64,000 nt of DNA from Methyloversatilis universalis FAM5 (GTDB taxonomy: Bacteria; Pseudomonadota; Gammaproteobacteria; Burkholderiales; Rhodocyclaceae): positions 173,877 to 237,876 of the forward strand of contig NZ_AFHG01000053.1 in NCBI RefSeq assembly GCF_000214035.2. Direction: 5' to 3'. Made by a program: the position numbers and the translations under genes. This document shows, one piece after another, positions 27,924 through 36,561 of this stretch. Within the stretch, counting starts at the first letter, position 1. Every line of letters starts with the position of its first letter. The notes beneath the pieces were generated by a model. That model searched no databases. It saw only the letters and a program-made list of their open reading frames with translations, and was not told the origin of the DNA.

Positions 27924-28784
27924 ATGTCTCTCGCCATCCTGCGCAGCCGTGCTCTGGCCGGCATGCATGCCCCAGAAGTCGCGGTCGAGGTCCATGTCGG
28001 CAACGGCCTGCCCGCCTTTTCGCTGGTCGGCCTGCCGGATGTCGAGGTGCGCGAGGCGCGCGACCGGGTGCGGGCGGCCATCCTCAGTTCGGGCTTCGAC
28101 TTCCCGGCCCGGCGCATCACGGTCAATCTGGCGCCGGCCGACCTGCCCAAGGAATCGGGCCGTTTCGACCTGCCGATCGCGCTCGGCATCCTGATCGCGG
28201 CCGGCGCGCTCGACGCGCCCGGCTGCGACGGTTTTGAATTCGCCGGCGAACTGTCGCTGAACGGCGCGCTGCGCCCGGTGCGCGGCGCGCTGCCGATGGC
28301 GCTGGGCGCCCGCGCGGCCGGCCGGGCCTTCGTGCTGCCCGCCGCGTCCGCCGCCGAAGCGGTGATGGCCGGTGGCCTGACGGTGCTGGCCGCCGGCTCG
28401 CTGCTGGAGGTGTGCGCCCACCTGTGCGGCCAGTCCGCGCTCGCGCCGGCACAGCCAGAGACCTGCACGCCGGGGGACGACGGCCCGGATCTGGCCGATG
28501 TGCGCGGACAGCTGGAAGCGCGGCGCGCGCTCGAAGTGGCCGCGGCAGGCCAGCATTCGCTGCTGCTGTCCGGGCCGCCGGGCACCGGAAAGTCCATGCT
28601 CGCGGCGCGCATCGCCGGCCTGCTGCCGAGGCTTTCCGAGGCGGAGGCGCTGGAAACCGCAGCGGTGCTGTCGGGCGCCGGTCTGTTCGAGCCCGCGCAG
28701 CTGGGCCGCCGGCCCTTCCGCGCGCCTCACCACTCGGCCAGCGCCGCCGCGCTGGTCGGGGGCGGCTGTAACCTATCAAAATAA
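27924..28784 (+). pseudogene. comM: comM (yifB) 5' fragment, interrupted by the island
   Basis: ComM is a hexameric AAA+ helicase that promotes branch migration during natural transformation. The first 281 residues are intact: the Lon-C-like N-terminal domain (SLAILRSRALAGM, PAFSLVGLPDVEVREARDRV) and Walker A GPPGTGKSM. Host sequence stops after LVGGG, 15 codons into the conserved HHSASAAALVGGG block, at 28766. The remaining four codons (CNLSK) and the stop come from the island. About 220 C-terminal residues, including Walker B, are missing here. The product cannot be functional. Confidence 0.95.
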
Positions 28785-28995
28785 GCGCGAAGTTATCGAA
28801 TATGTTGCAACCGTAATTGCCACACACTGTCGCGGTCGGGCCGATGGTAAGTGGCGGATTTACCAACACTTTCTTATCGCATGACATTGAGTGGCCATCC
28901 ATCCACTCTCTTGGCACCCCAACCATCCGAACGATCTTAGTGATGCGCACCCGTTCTATTGCTAGAGTCTCGCGCTTTTATGCACGCGAGTCCGC
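28767..28995. repeat. left terminal region of the island
   Basis: AT-richer, non-coding. It starts TGTAACCTATCAAAATAAG; Tn7 ends also have TGT followed by repeats with a CAAAATA core. Two TTATCGAAT/TTATCGCAT-type stretches (near 28793 and 28877) and a GGTAA...TTACC inverted repeat (28847-28865) could be transposase-binding sites. The assignment is by resemblance only. Confidence 0.45.
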
Positions 28996-30603
28996 ATGGT
29001 CAGCGATGAAGAAAAGTGGAGGCTCAGCCTCCGCATAGCCGCCTTTCCCAATGACAACAAGGAGTGGCAGATCGACTGGTTCGGCGCCGTGAGATATCGG
29101 AACAGATACGCGCAGGGTAGCCAGATCTCAGTCGAAGTTCATCTGTCCCGTGCGCGCCTTTTTAAGCACAAGTATCAAAACAAGGAAGATGTCTGCACTT
29201 GCTGGGTGTCTGTTGGCACCCTTGTCGTTCTTCGAATCGGGGATCGATGGAAAAATCAGCGGTTCGTGGGTAACTCTAAGGGTGCCACCGAACTATTCCC
29301 CGACATTGACGTGCAGCCCACCACGTGGAGCTACGTGAAGGCGGGTGGCCGACACCCGGATACAGGCGAGTATCTGCTCCCCTTCGCAGAGCATCCTGAA
29401 CATCAGAACAGCACGAAGTCAAACTGCGTCGAGGTTCGACTACCCAACGACAAGTTTCTGATGATCCCCTGCATGGAACTGATTAGGTTCTACTTCGGTT
29501 CTTCATCCAAGCTCATAGGGAAGCTCTTCACGCCAGGCCTCAGGCGTTCTGACCTGGGTGTCGCTCAACACTTTCCAGGCCTGACGCAACTTGACCTAGG
29601 CCCGGGCATTCGCGGACGCAGTGCTTCCGACGTCGCTCGAATCTTGGGAGACAACGAAGCATGGAAGGCAGCCGCCGCCATCTCCTTATCTGGAGTAGGA
29701 GATGACTCAACAGAGGGAGGCAAGTACCGCAATTCGCACTTTCCGTTTGTGGGCAAGACCTCACTCAGCGCTCGCGGAGTCTGGGTTAGGCGCGGCAACG
29801 ACGACGAGGGCTCGTTCGTAGTGCACGAGTTGCTCTCCTGCTCGCACCCTTTCCCCTTTCAGCGTCTGCGATACCGCGAGAGTGATGCCTGTGGGGATAG
29901 GGATGGCGACAACGCTCAACAGCAAGCACGCGCTAAGCCCAAAGTGCCCAGCAAAGCAGAGCTCGTCGACAAAGATGCTTCGACGTCGCTGACTCCGGCG
30001 ACCTACGTGATCTCCCGCAGACGAAAGTTTCCCGATCTGGAAAAAAAGCCTGTCTTTGCCCAGAAACCGACTGCAGCGCGAAGACCGCAAGGCGCTGAAG
30101 TGGCGATGGGGGTCACGCCTGCGACAAAGCTAGTGGCCGTGGGAGATCCGCTCGGATCCTTGGAGAAAATTCGGAGCATCGACATCGTCGAAGCGGGCGA
30201 CTTTCTGGCTTGGGCGCTTTCCGCCTGTCAGCATCTTGCGGGTTACTACGCAAACGTCATCAACGCTTCGCCCGACGTCATCCTCCATAAAGTTGATGTT
30301 GATGCCGAGAAACACATCGTTCAGTTTGAAGGCACATCCTATGCTGTCAGGGAAATCGCCTTCATAAAGCTAACGAGTGAGGCTACCGATGAGAGCTCGC
30401 TGCTCACGCTGATCCGGAGTGCGGAGTTCGTGTTCCCGCTTTGCACACGTCTACACGAGCCGGGAGATGACAACCGCCTTATCTCCGAATCCAAACGTCC
30501 GACCGCCCTGAGGTTAGATCGAGATGAGACGATTCGGGTGCCGTACAACGGAGCGAGCGCCGAATCGAAGCTCTTGGCGTGGTTAGAGAGCCGTCGACCC
30601 TAG
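28996..30603 (+). CDS. TnsE-like protein (tentative)
   Basis: A 535-residue cytosolic protein without Walker or nuclease motifs. From memory it resembles Tn7 TnsE (538 residues) in length and in several spaced motifs: NKEWQIDWF near the N-terminus with LSRARLF about 20 residues on; a mid-protein MIPCMELIRFYF; a VHELL segment; and a basic YVISRRRKFPDLEKK linker before the C-terminal domain. TnsE directs transposition to replicating, conjugal DNA. It is the first gene inside the left end and reads inward. Base composition is clearly unlike the core. If not TnsE it is an uncharacterised island protein. Confidence 0.5.
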   Translation: MVSDEEKWRLSLRIAAFPNDNKEWQIDWFGAVRYRNRYAQGSQISVEVHLSRARLFKHKYQNKEDVCTCWVSVGTLVVLRIGDRWKNQRFVGNSKGATELFPDIDVQPTTWSYVKAGGRHPDTGEYLLPFAEHPEHQNSTKSNCVEVRLPNDKFLMIPCMELIRFYFGSSSKLIGKLFTPGLRRSDLGVAQHFPGLTQLDLGPGIRGRSASDVARILGDNEAWKAAAAISLSGVGDDSTEGGKYRNSHFPFVGKTSLSARGVWVRRGNDDEGSFVVHELLSCSHPFPFQRLRYRESDACGDRDGDNAQQQARAKPKVPSKAELVDKDASTSLTPATYVISRRRKFPDLEKKPVFAQKPTAARRPQGAEVAMGVTPATKLVAVGDPLGSLEKIRSIDIVEAGDFLAWALSACQHLAGYYANVINASPDVILHKVDVDAEKHIVQFEGTSYAVREIAFIKLTSEATDESSLLTLIRSAEFVFPLCTRLHEPGDDNRLISESKRPTALRLDRDETIRVPYNGASAESKLLAWLESRRP

Positions 30604-30873
30604 CGAACCGTTGAACGCCATCCCGATCTCGTTTTTGAGGCAGCGTGGTGTCTAGAAGATGCGTGCGATTCAGTATCACTGAACTGGGAATCCAGGACCA
30701 ATAAATCGAGGGGATCAGGGGTAGGTCGGGATCGTTGATTGAGCGACGTTTCCCGGGCCCTATCCTTGACCATAAGGCGCCGGGACACACTGAACCTTCT
30801 GCCTGTTACAGTGATGACAACAGGCTGGATTCTTTCCCGACGAGACGGCGGCGGCATGAGCGGCGGCATGAGC

Positions 30874-31085
30874 GGCGGCTACCGCACACCGCTGTCGGCC
30901 CGGATCGGCAGCCGTTACGTGTTCCTGCATGGGTTCCCCAAGAGCGACAAGGCAAAATCACGCAGGACGAGAAGAAGGCGCTGCAATGCGCCGGCAAGGT
31001 GTTCCTGGAACTGTCCGCCGAGGCTTTGTCGAAGGCGTTGCAGTCGGGTGCGCTATTGGAGGTGCATTGTGAGCACGATCATTGA
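30874..31085 (+). pseudogene. RelE/HigB-type toxin remnant, frameshifted
   Basis: The C-terminal half of a RelE/HigB-like toxin can be read across two frames. GGYRTPLSARIGSRYVFLHGF lies in one frame and ITQDEKKALQCAGKVFLELS up to the stop at 31085 in another, so one base is missing near 30955. The N-terminal half is absent; upstream is a short tandem GGCATGAGCGGC repeat (about 30856-30880) and no toxin sequence. The stop overlaps the antitoxin start by 17 bp, the normal arrangement for such pairs. The mRNA interferase should be inactive. Confidence 0.75.
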
Positions 31086-31371
31086 ACCCCTGCGTGGCGA
31101 CCTAGCTGCGCTCCACGAAGCGGGAGCGATCAGCAAGGTGACGATGCGCGAGTTCGACGCGATCTGCCCGCCGCCAGTGGGGGAGTTCAGCACTGCCGAC
31201 ATCAAACACCTGCGCGAAGCCCTGAATTTCAGCGAGCCGATGTTCGCGCTTCATTTGCACACTTCGGCCTCGACCGTGCGCAAGTGGGAGCAGGGCGAAA
31301 CCCATCCCGCCGGGCCAGCTCTCAAACTGCTCAATGTCATCGCCGACAAGGGCTTGCAGGCCATCATCTGA
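31069..31371 (+). CDS. HigA-type antitoxin with helix-turn-helix
   Basis: A 100-residue XRE-family antitoxin. The helix-turn-helix lies in the C-terminal half (LREALNFSEPMFALHLHTSASTVRKWEQG, in two parts: LREALNFSEPMFA and TSASTVRKWEQG). A GTG start at 31069 overlaps the toxin remnant. The gene itself looks intact although its toxin is broken, so it may persist as an orphan repressor or as protection against related toxins. Confidence 0.85.
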   Translation: MSTIIEPLRGDLAALHEAGAISKVTMREFDAICPPPVGEFSTADIKHLREALNFSEPMFALHLHTSASTVRKWEQGETHPAGPALKLLNVIADKGLQAII

Positions 31372-31393
31372 TGCCTAACGAGGGAGACAGGCA

Positions 31394-32200
31394 TTGGCGA
31401 CGCGAATTGACCCTTTCAGCTCACAGCACCTTGAAGCCGCCTGTCGTGTGCTGGCCGATACCGAGCGCGGTTTGAGCGGGACGGAGATCGAGCGCCTGTT
31501 GAAGAAATCGAGGTTGCCGACACGTCGCCCGGCATGAAAAGTGGAAGCGGTTGTTCAATGCGCGGACCGGCGCGCAGAACCAGCATCAGATCGGCAACCA
31601 TCTCATCATATTCATCAATCGCGCGATGAACCGGGTGAACTGCGATCGTGATCCAGCGACGTTCGCTTGGCGGCGCGACGAACTCAGTGTCGTCCTTGCC
31701 TTCTCCGGCTTGTACGTGCACGACGACGGCAAGGTCGCGCACCTAGACAAGGCCACGACGCTCGATGCTGCGCGTGCACGAGCTGGACGATTCAAGGCCG
31801 CGCTGGAAAGCCGCGTCGTCCGCTTCGAAATGCTGAACTATTGCCGCGCCGAGCTGCTGGACGAAAACTACTTTCATGCCGTGTTCGAGGCAACGAAGGG
31901 CGTTGCGGAGCGGATTCGCCTGCTGTCGGGCCTGAACGGCGATGGCGCTGACCTGGTGAACAAGGCATTCGCGGGCCAGCAGCCCGCTCTCGCCTTGGGA
32001 CCACTCAACACGGAGTCCGAGAAGAGCGAGCAGAAGGGCTTTGCCAACCTGCTGATCGGCCTGTTCGGCGCCCGCTGGCCCATGCGCCCAAGACGAATCG
32101 GCCCATGTCCGAACAGGACGCACAGGACATCCTGACGCTGGTATCGCTGATTCACCGCAAGCTGGATCGCACCACGAAACTAGCGGCCATATCGCCATAA
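31394..32200 (+). pseudogene. TIGR02391 family protein, at least three frameshifts
   Basis: Joining three frames gives a near-complete TIGR02391 protein (about 265 residues, often found in mobile regions). Frame 1 from TTG 31394 reads IDPFSSQHLEAACRVLADTERG to about 31517; a short piece reads TSPG; frame 2 from about 31543 reads KWKRLFNARTGAQNQHQIGNH through GLFGA; the frame then shifts near 32072 to LAHAPKTNRPMSEQDAQ and ends at 32200. A small deletion explains the last shift, where VRNP is expected. Only the middle 194 residues form one open frame. Function of the family is unknown. Confidence 0.8.
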
Positions 32201-32213
32201 GGAAAGGACGGGA

Positions 32214-33497
32214 ATGGACGAGGCGATCGTTGTCTTCTCTCGAAAAGGGATTTTCCGGACAACGATCGCCGCGCGCGACGTTCGCAGCCGTGAACATGCG
32301 CGCAAGCTGTGGCCCCTCGTGTCTCCCGGCGCATCGCGGCAGATGGTGACATGGGTCAGCCCCTCCTTTGAAAGCGGGAAGCTACGTCGGCGATCCCATT
32401 TCCGCGTGCTTCCAACCCAGCATACCTTCAACCCCAAAGCGCACTTCGACGATGAAGAAGCCAGCCGGTGGCGCGCCGTACAGGAAAGCCCTGAACACCG
32501 GCGGGCGAAGGAACTTGTCGCGGCCGAACTCTCCCGGCGCTTGAACGCCGGGCTCGCGATGCCCTGGGCGTTCAAGGATGCGGATGCGTCAGACTATCCG
32601 CTGGAAGGCAATTTGTTGCTCGGCGCCGAAAAGGTAGCAACCGAGCATCCTCTTGAAACGCGATTCGGTAGCAAATTCCGGCTCGACGTTGGCGTGCTCG
32701 GCCCACCGGTCCAGGCTGAGCCGATGGTGCTGGGTGGCGTTGAAATAGAACTCGGCCACGCTTTCGACGGACGCAAAGCGCTGATCGGGAAGTCGCTAGG
32801 ATTCCCGCTCATCTCCATCGACATCACCGAAATGACGCTGGACGAACTCACGCCCGAGTGGGCACAGCGGGTACTGACCGCAACCACGCGGAGCCACGAG
32901 CAAGGACGCCGGCAGACCTACATCTATCTCCACGACCTGCTGTACCCCCTCTACGCGCAATTGCCGGCGTTTCTGGATGACGAGCAACGCCATCAGTTCC
33001 TTGTGTTTGCCGACGATGAGACCTTGAACAAGTTGGTGCGCTGGATGAACCTGCTCGCCGAAAAGCTGGAGTACCCGAAGGGTACGGTCGCCGTTGCCCT
33101 GGTCAACGGCAAGAACGAGCAGTCCCGCAAGATGCTGGAACGCGCGGGGCAAGTCGTTGGCCCCGACTGGAGTGAGTTCAACGCCCAGCGATGCCTACGG
33201 CTGACCCTACCGCGTCCCAGAGGCCAGGCGGACCTCCAGGCCCATCGCTTCCACATGACGATGGCGCGCATCCTGCTGTCGCACACCGATGCGCTCGTTG
33301 GCTACAAGTATTGCAACGGCGTGGACAACAACCACCCCGAAGAGGACGTATGGGTGGCGCATCGCTGGATCGCCGATCTGAAAACCCATACCCAGCATCG
33401 CGTATTGCCGAAGCGGCTGGCCGAACCGATCAACAGGCTGATCGCCGTGGTTTCGGACTTGCATCGCAATCACGTGGCCGCCAGCCACGAGACTTGA
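32214..33497 (+). CDS. possible PD-(D/E)XK (CoiA-like) nuclease
   Basis: A 427-residue protein with an AAGGAAAGG ribosome site, 13 bp after the preceding pseudogene. I do not recognise a named family. The region about 105-190 has SPEHRRAKELVAAEL, FRLDVGVLG and VLGGVEIELGHA, an order (helix, then D, then E-x-E) found in CoiA-type and other PD-(D/E)XK nucleases. The remaining 230 residues are mixed alpha/beta with no motif I can place. Convergent with the membrane protein at 33581. A defence nuclease role is inference. Confidence 0.4.
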   Translation: MDEAIVVFSRKGIFRTTIAARDVRSREHARKLWPLVSPGASRQMVTWVSPSFESGKLRRRSHFRVLPTQHTFNPKAHFDDEEASRWRAVQESPEHRRAKELVAAELSRRLNAGLAMPWAFKDADASDYPLEGNLLLGAEKVATEHPLETRFGSKFRLDVGVLGPPVQAEPMVLGGVEIELGHAFDGRKALIGKSLGFPLISIDITEMTLDELTPEWAQRVLTATTRSHEQGRRQTYIYLHDLLYPLYAQLPAFLDDEQRHQFLVFADDETLNKLVRWMNLLAEKLEYPKGTVAVALVNGKNEQSRKMLERAGQVVGPDWSEFNAQRCLRLTLPRPRGQADLQAHRFHMTMARILLSHTDALVGYKYCNGVDNNHPEEDVWVAHRWIADLKTHTQHRVLPKRLAEPINRLIAVVSDLHRNHVAASHET

Positions 33498-33580
33498 CCA
33501 TCCTCTGCCGAAAGTCAGCCGATAGGCCAACATTCCAGCGGAGTTACGCGCCTATGCCTATCCGCAGAGTGCGTTGAATC

Positions 33581-34369
33581 TTAGTCCGCAGTCGGTTTTG
33601 CAGGCTTTTTTCTCGGGGCCGAAGAAGACAAAGACGGCAAGCACTCGAACAGGCGTTCCGCATAAACGAACCCCATCCGCCTGACTGCGCCCTGATCGAA
33701 GTACAGCAGCCAAGCAGCAAGCAAGGCCAACGAAATGAGCAACGTCAGGCCTGCGGCAAGCCCCGGATCGGCAAGTTGCATTGGGTCAAAATGGGGTGGG
33801 ACTACCTGCAGAACCTTCGCAATCAGCAATCCGTAGATGATGCCCAGGATGCACGACACGATACCGACCGGCTTCATCGCCAGCATATTGCGGTGAAACC
33901 CATAGGCAATGTTCTCTTTCAGCAAGAGCTGCTTGTTGGAGCGCGTGAGTTCGCGAAGCCGCTTGGTGGCGCCAACGTAGATATCGTCCGCCTTGTCAGG
34001 GCTTGCTGACTCTTCTTCTGCCGTTGGCATGTCGATACCCAGCTTGGCCGTGATCGCCGTGTGATAACGCTGTTTGCTGACACCATCGAGAAACTTGTCG
34101 CGATGACGCAGTGCGATGGTTGTGGGCATGCCGCCCCACTTTGCAACCAGCATCTCTTCAAGCTGTTTCCCGCGCCCGCGGGCGACACTCGCCAGCGCAT
34201 AGATAGCGCCGCAGCCACCAAGCAGGCCGATCACACCTGTAAGCACGGGATGCTTTGGCCCGTAGACACACAGAAGCGGCACCAGCACCGGCAGGGCCAC
34301 AAGAAGTCCGGGGACCACACGCGCCTTGCGCTCGTAGGGGTCCTTGACCAGCTCAAAAAAGGTTGTCAT
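33581..34369 (-). CDS. membrane protein downstream of the WYL regulator
   Basis: A 262-residue inner-membrane protein with four likely transmembrane segments: two near residues 20-60 (VVPGLLVALPVLVPLL and a second) and two near 165-235 (VGIVSCILGIIYGLL and GLTLLISLALLAAWLLYF). The cytoplasmic loop between the pairs is about 100 residues, and the C-terminus is Lys/Pro/Ser-rich. It starts 6 bp after the WYL gene, so they form one operon, divergent from the MBL/E2-E1-JAB genes. Small membrane proteins often serve as effectors in such loci, but no effector domain is recognisable. Confidence 0.6.
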   Translation of the reverse strand: MTTFFELVKDPYERKARVVPGLLVALPVLVPLLCVYGPKHPVLTGVIGLLGGCGAIYALASVARGRGKQLEEMLVAKWGGMPTTIALRHRDKFLDGVSKQRYHTAITAKLGIDMPTAEEESASPDKADDIYVGATKRLRELTRSNKQLLLKENIAYGFHRNMLAMKPVGIVSCILGIIYGLLIAKVLQVVPPHFDPMQLADPGLAAGLTLLISLALLAAWLLYFDQGAVRRMGFVYAERLFECLPSLSSSAPRKKPAKPTAD

Positions 34370-34375
34370 ATGAAG

Positions 34376-35278
34376 TCAGGCCTGTGCCGTCAAGGCATCG
34401 ATATAGGGTTGGATTTCATCGCGATTTTTCAGCGTGATCTGCTGCGCAAGAGGGTCTGGCGCTTCCTTGGTATGCAAGCCCAGACGCCTCAGCGTGTAGT
34501 ACAGAAACGCTTGGCGGCATGGAAGTTTGACCTGTCCGTATTCCATGCCGTAATCCAGCTCCAAGACTCGCTTCTTGGCCGGGGGCAAATCAGGGTGCGG
34601 CGCAAGGACCAGCATCAGCACAGTATGCCAATGCGCATCCTGGCTGAAGTCAACTTGGCTCAGCTCGAAACCGTCGATGCGCAGAATTCGGGCGAGAACG
34701 AAATCGCTGAAGCGCTGGCGCTTGTGGCAAAACGCTCGCACGTGCCAGCGAAAACCGTCGTTGCCAAGGGCGTGCGGTGACAGCAAGCGAATCGATTCGT
34801 CCAGGGACGTCATGGACTGGTAGCTCACCCGAATGGCTTCCCGCTGCCGGATTGCCCGAACCACCGCTTCGACAGTCTGCTCATTGATCGTGCGCCAAGG
34901 GGAAGGTGCCCAATCCGTCTCTGGCGCAGAACCGATGAAGCTGGCAGCCGGCTCGACAACACCCATCTTGGTTGCAAGCAACTCTGCCAGATAGCGCTGT
35001 GCCGAGCTTCGTTGATACAGCGGCTGGAAGCCCGGCGCTGCCGTGTAGGTCCTGGAGCTGCGGTCGTAGACCAAATTGCCCGGCGCCAACTCTGTGTATT
35101 TGGCAATGTCCAGTGAAGCCTGGGGAACAGAGATGCCGAAGTGCTCAGTGAGATCCATTCGATTGATGCGCCGCTCCCAGCGCAAACGAAAATCGATGAA
35201 TTGAAGTCTGCTCTCCAGCCCCCAACTTAATCCCTTGGGTTCAGCGGGCTCAGCGGCAGTAACAGGGGGCTCTTGCAT
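34376..35278 (-). CDS. WYL-domain transcriptional regulator (CapW/BrxR-like)
   Basis: A 300-residue protein: N-terminal winged helix (about residues 30-90, RLRWERRINRMDLTEHFGISVPQAS in two parts), a WYL-type Sm-fold domain with RLLSPHALGNDGFRWHVRAFC (about 165-190) and a C-terminal WCX-like extension. This layout matches CapW and BrxR, which repress CBASS and BREX operons and sit divergent from them. The start ATG 35278 was preferred to the TTG just before it. Expected to bind the inverted repeats in the 86-bp divergent region. Confidence 0.85.
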   Translation of the reverse strand: MQEPPVTAAEPAEPKGLSWGLESRLQFIDFRLRWERRINRMDLTEHFGISVPQASLDIAKYTELAPGNLVYDRSSRTYTAAPGFQPLYQRSSAQRYLAELLATKMGVVEPAASFIGSAPETDWAPSPWRTINEQTVEAVVRAIRQREAIRVSYQSMTSLDESIRLLSPHALGNDGFRWHVRAFCHKRQRFSDFVLARILRIDGFELSQVDFSQDAHWHTVLMLVLAPHPDLPPAKKRVLELDYGMEYGQVKLPCRQAFLYYTLRRLGLHTKEAPDPLAQQITLKNRDEIQPYIDALTAQA

Positions 35279-35281
35279 CAA

Positions 35282-35367
35282 TAGCGCCTAAAAAGTAGAC
35301 GGGCGTAAAAAATAGTCGTACATTAACTATACGCGATCATCCTTCGGTCGTCTACCCGGAGACCCTC
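35282..35367. promoter_or_regulatory. divergent promoter/operator region between WYL gene and MBL gene
   Basis: The AT-rich gap holds two nested inverted repeats: GTAGACG (35295-35301) with CGTCTAC (35349-35355), and ATAGT (35312-35316) with ACTAT (35326-35330). These are candidate operators for the WYL regulator. GGAG at 35360 region serves as ribosome site for the MBL gene. Confidence 0.5.
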
Positions 35368-36561
35368 ATGCCCACCACCATCACGTTTTTCCCCGTTGAT
35401 AACGGGGACATGACGCTCATCAAGTTCGGCGACCTCGACGCGACGACGCTGCTGATCGACATCAACATCCGGCAGGACGCCGACGACCCCGGAAAGGACG
35501 TGCGCGACGTTGCCAAGGACTTGCGCGAACGGCTGAAGAAGGATGAGAACGGTAGGCCGTATGTCGATGCCTTCCTGTTGAGCCACCCGGATCAGGATCA
35601 TTGCCGCGGCCTGACGCGGCATTTCTACCTGGGGCCGCTCGACAAGTACCCGGATGACAAGAAGGACGACAAGGACAAGAAGATCGTGATCCGCGAGATG
35701 TGGTCGTCCCCGATCGTGTTTCGACGCACCAGCAAGACTCATACCTTGAGCGACGACGCCAAGGCCTTCAACACCGAGGCACGCCGGCGCGTGCAACTGA
35801 ACCGGGACAAGAACTTTGCCGTCGGGAACGGTGACCGCATCCAGATCATGGGCGAGGACATCGACGGAAAAACCGACGATCTCACCTCGATCGTGCGGAA
35901 GGTGGACACGTGCTTCTCGACGATCAATGGCAAGAGTTCGGCATTCTTCTCCGCGCTTCTTTTGGCTCCCCTGGATGCCCAGGACGACGAAGAAGAGGAA
36001 GAGTGCCTGGTCAAGAACCAGTCCAGCGTGATCCTGAACATCACATTGGCCGCCGATGCGCAGACGCCGGATGGCGCGAAATTCCTGACTGGTGGCGATG
36101 CCGAGGTATTCATCTGGAACCGCCAGTGGCAGCGCCACAAGACTGAAGCCGATGTGCTTGAGTACGACATCATGCAGGCACCGCATCACTGCTCCTGGCA
36201 TTCGCTGTCCTATGACAGTTGGTCCGATTTCGGCGAGAAGGCCAAACTCGACGCCGATGCCCGCAAGGCACTTTCGCAGACCCGTGATGGTGCCGTTATC
36301 GTCGCCAGCTGCAAGCCGATCGCAGACGATGACAGCGATCCACCCTGCATCCGCGCGAAGCGTGAGTACGTGGCGATCGTGAACGACGCAAAAGGCGAGT
36401 TCTACTGCACGGGCGAATATCCGAGCGAAAAATCCGTGGAGCCCCTCGTTTTCACCGTCACCGCTCAGGGTGTGCAGCCTCCTTCGAAGAAGGAAGCCGG
36501 ATCGAAGGCCGCCGCCGTGATCACCTCTGCGCGCACGCCCATGCCGCACGGGGCATCATGA
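35368..36561 (+). CDS. MBL-fold hydrolase of the E2-E1-JAB locus
   Basis: A 397-residue metallo-beta-lactamase-fold protein of the ComEC-like kind. The metal motif reads SHPDQDH (His73, Asp75, Asp77, His78), then TGGDAE with Asp244, and APHHCSWHS with His273. The protein has a Lys/Asp-rich insertion after residue 90 (DKYPDDKKDDKDKK) and an Ala/Pro-rich tail. Published comparative genomics describes MBL-fold hydrolases linked to E2-E1-JAB fusions; whether they cut nucleic acid, nucleotides or another bond is unknown. The stop overlaps the next start by 4 bp. Confidence 0.85.
   Translation: MPTTITFFPVDNGDMTLIKFGDLDATTLLIDINIRQDADDPGKDVRDVAKDLRERLKKDENGRPYVDAFLLSHPDQDHCRGLTRHFYLGPLDKYPDDKKDDKDKKIVIREMWSSPIVFRRTSKTHTLSDDAKAFNTEARRRVQLNRDKNFAVGNGDRIQIMGEDIDGKTDDLTSIVRKVDTCFSTINGKSSAFFSALLLAPLDAQDDEEEEECLVKNQSSVILNITLAADAQTPDGAKFLTGGDAEVFIWNRQWQRHKTEADVLEYDIMQAPHHCSWHSLSYDSWSDFGEKAKLDADARKALSQTRDGAVIVASCKPIADDDSDPPCIRAKREYVAIVNDAKGEFYCTGEYPSEKSVEPLVFTVTAQGVQPPSKKEAGSKAAAVITSARTPMPHGAS

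Noticed and set aside
30856-30880. Two GGCATGAGCGGC units as a possible CRISPR or functional repeat
   Set aside because: Only two short adjacent copies without spacers; more likely a slippage product at the toxin break.
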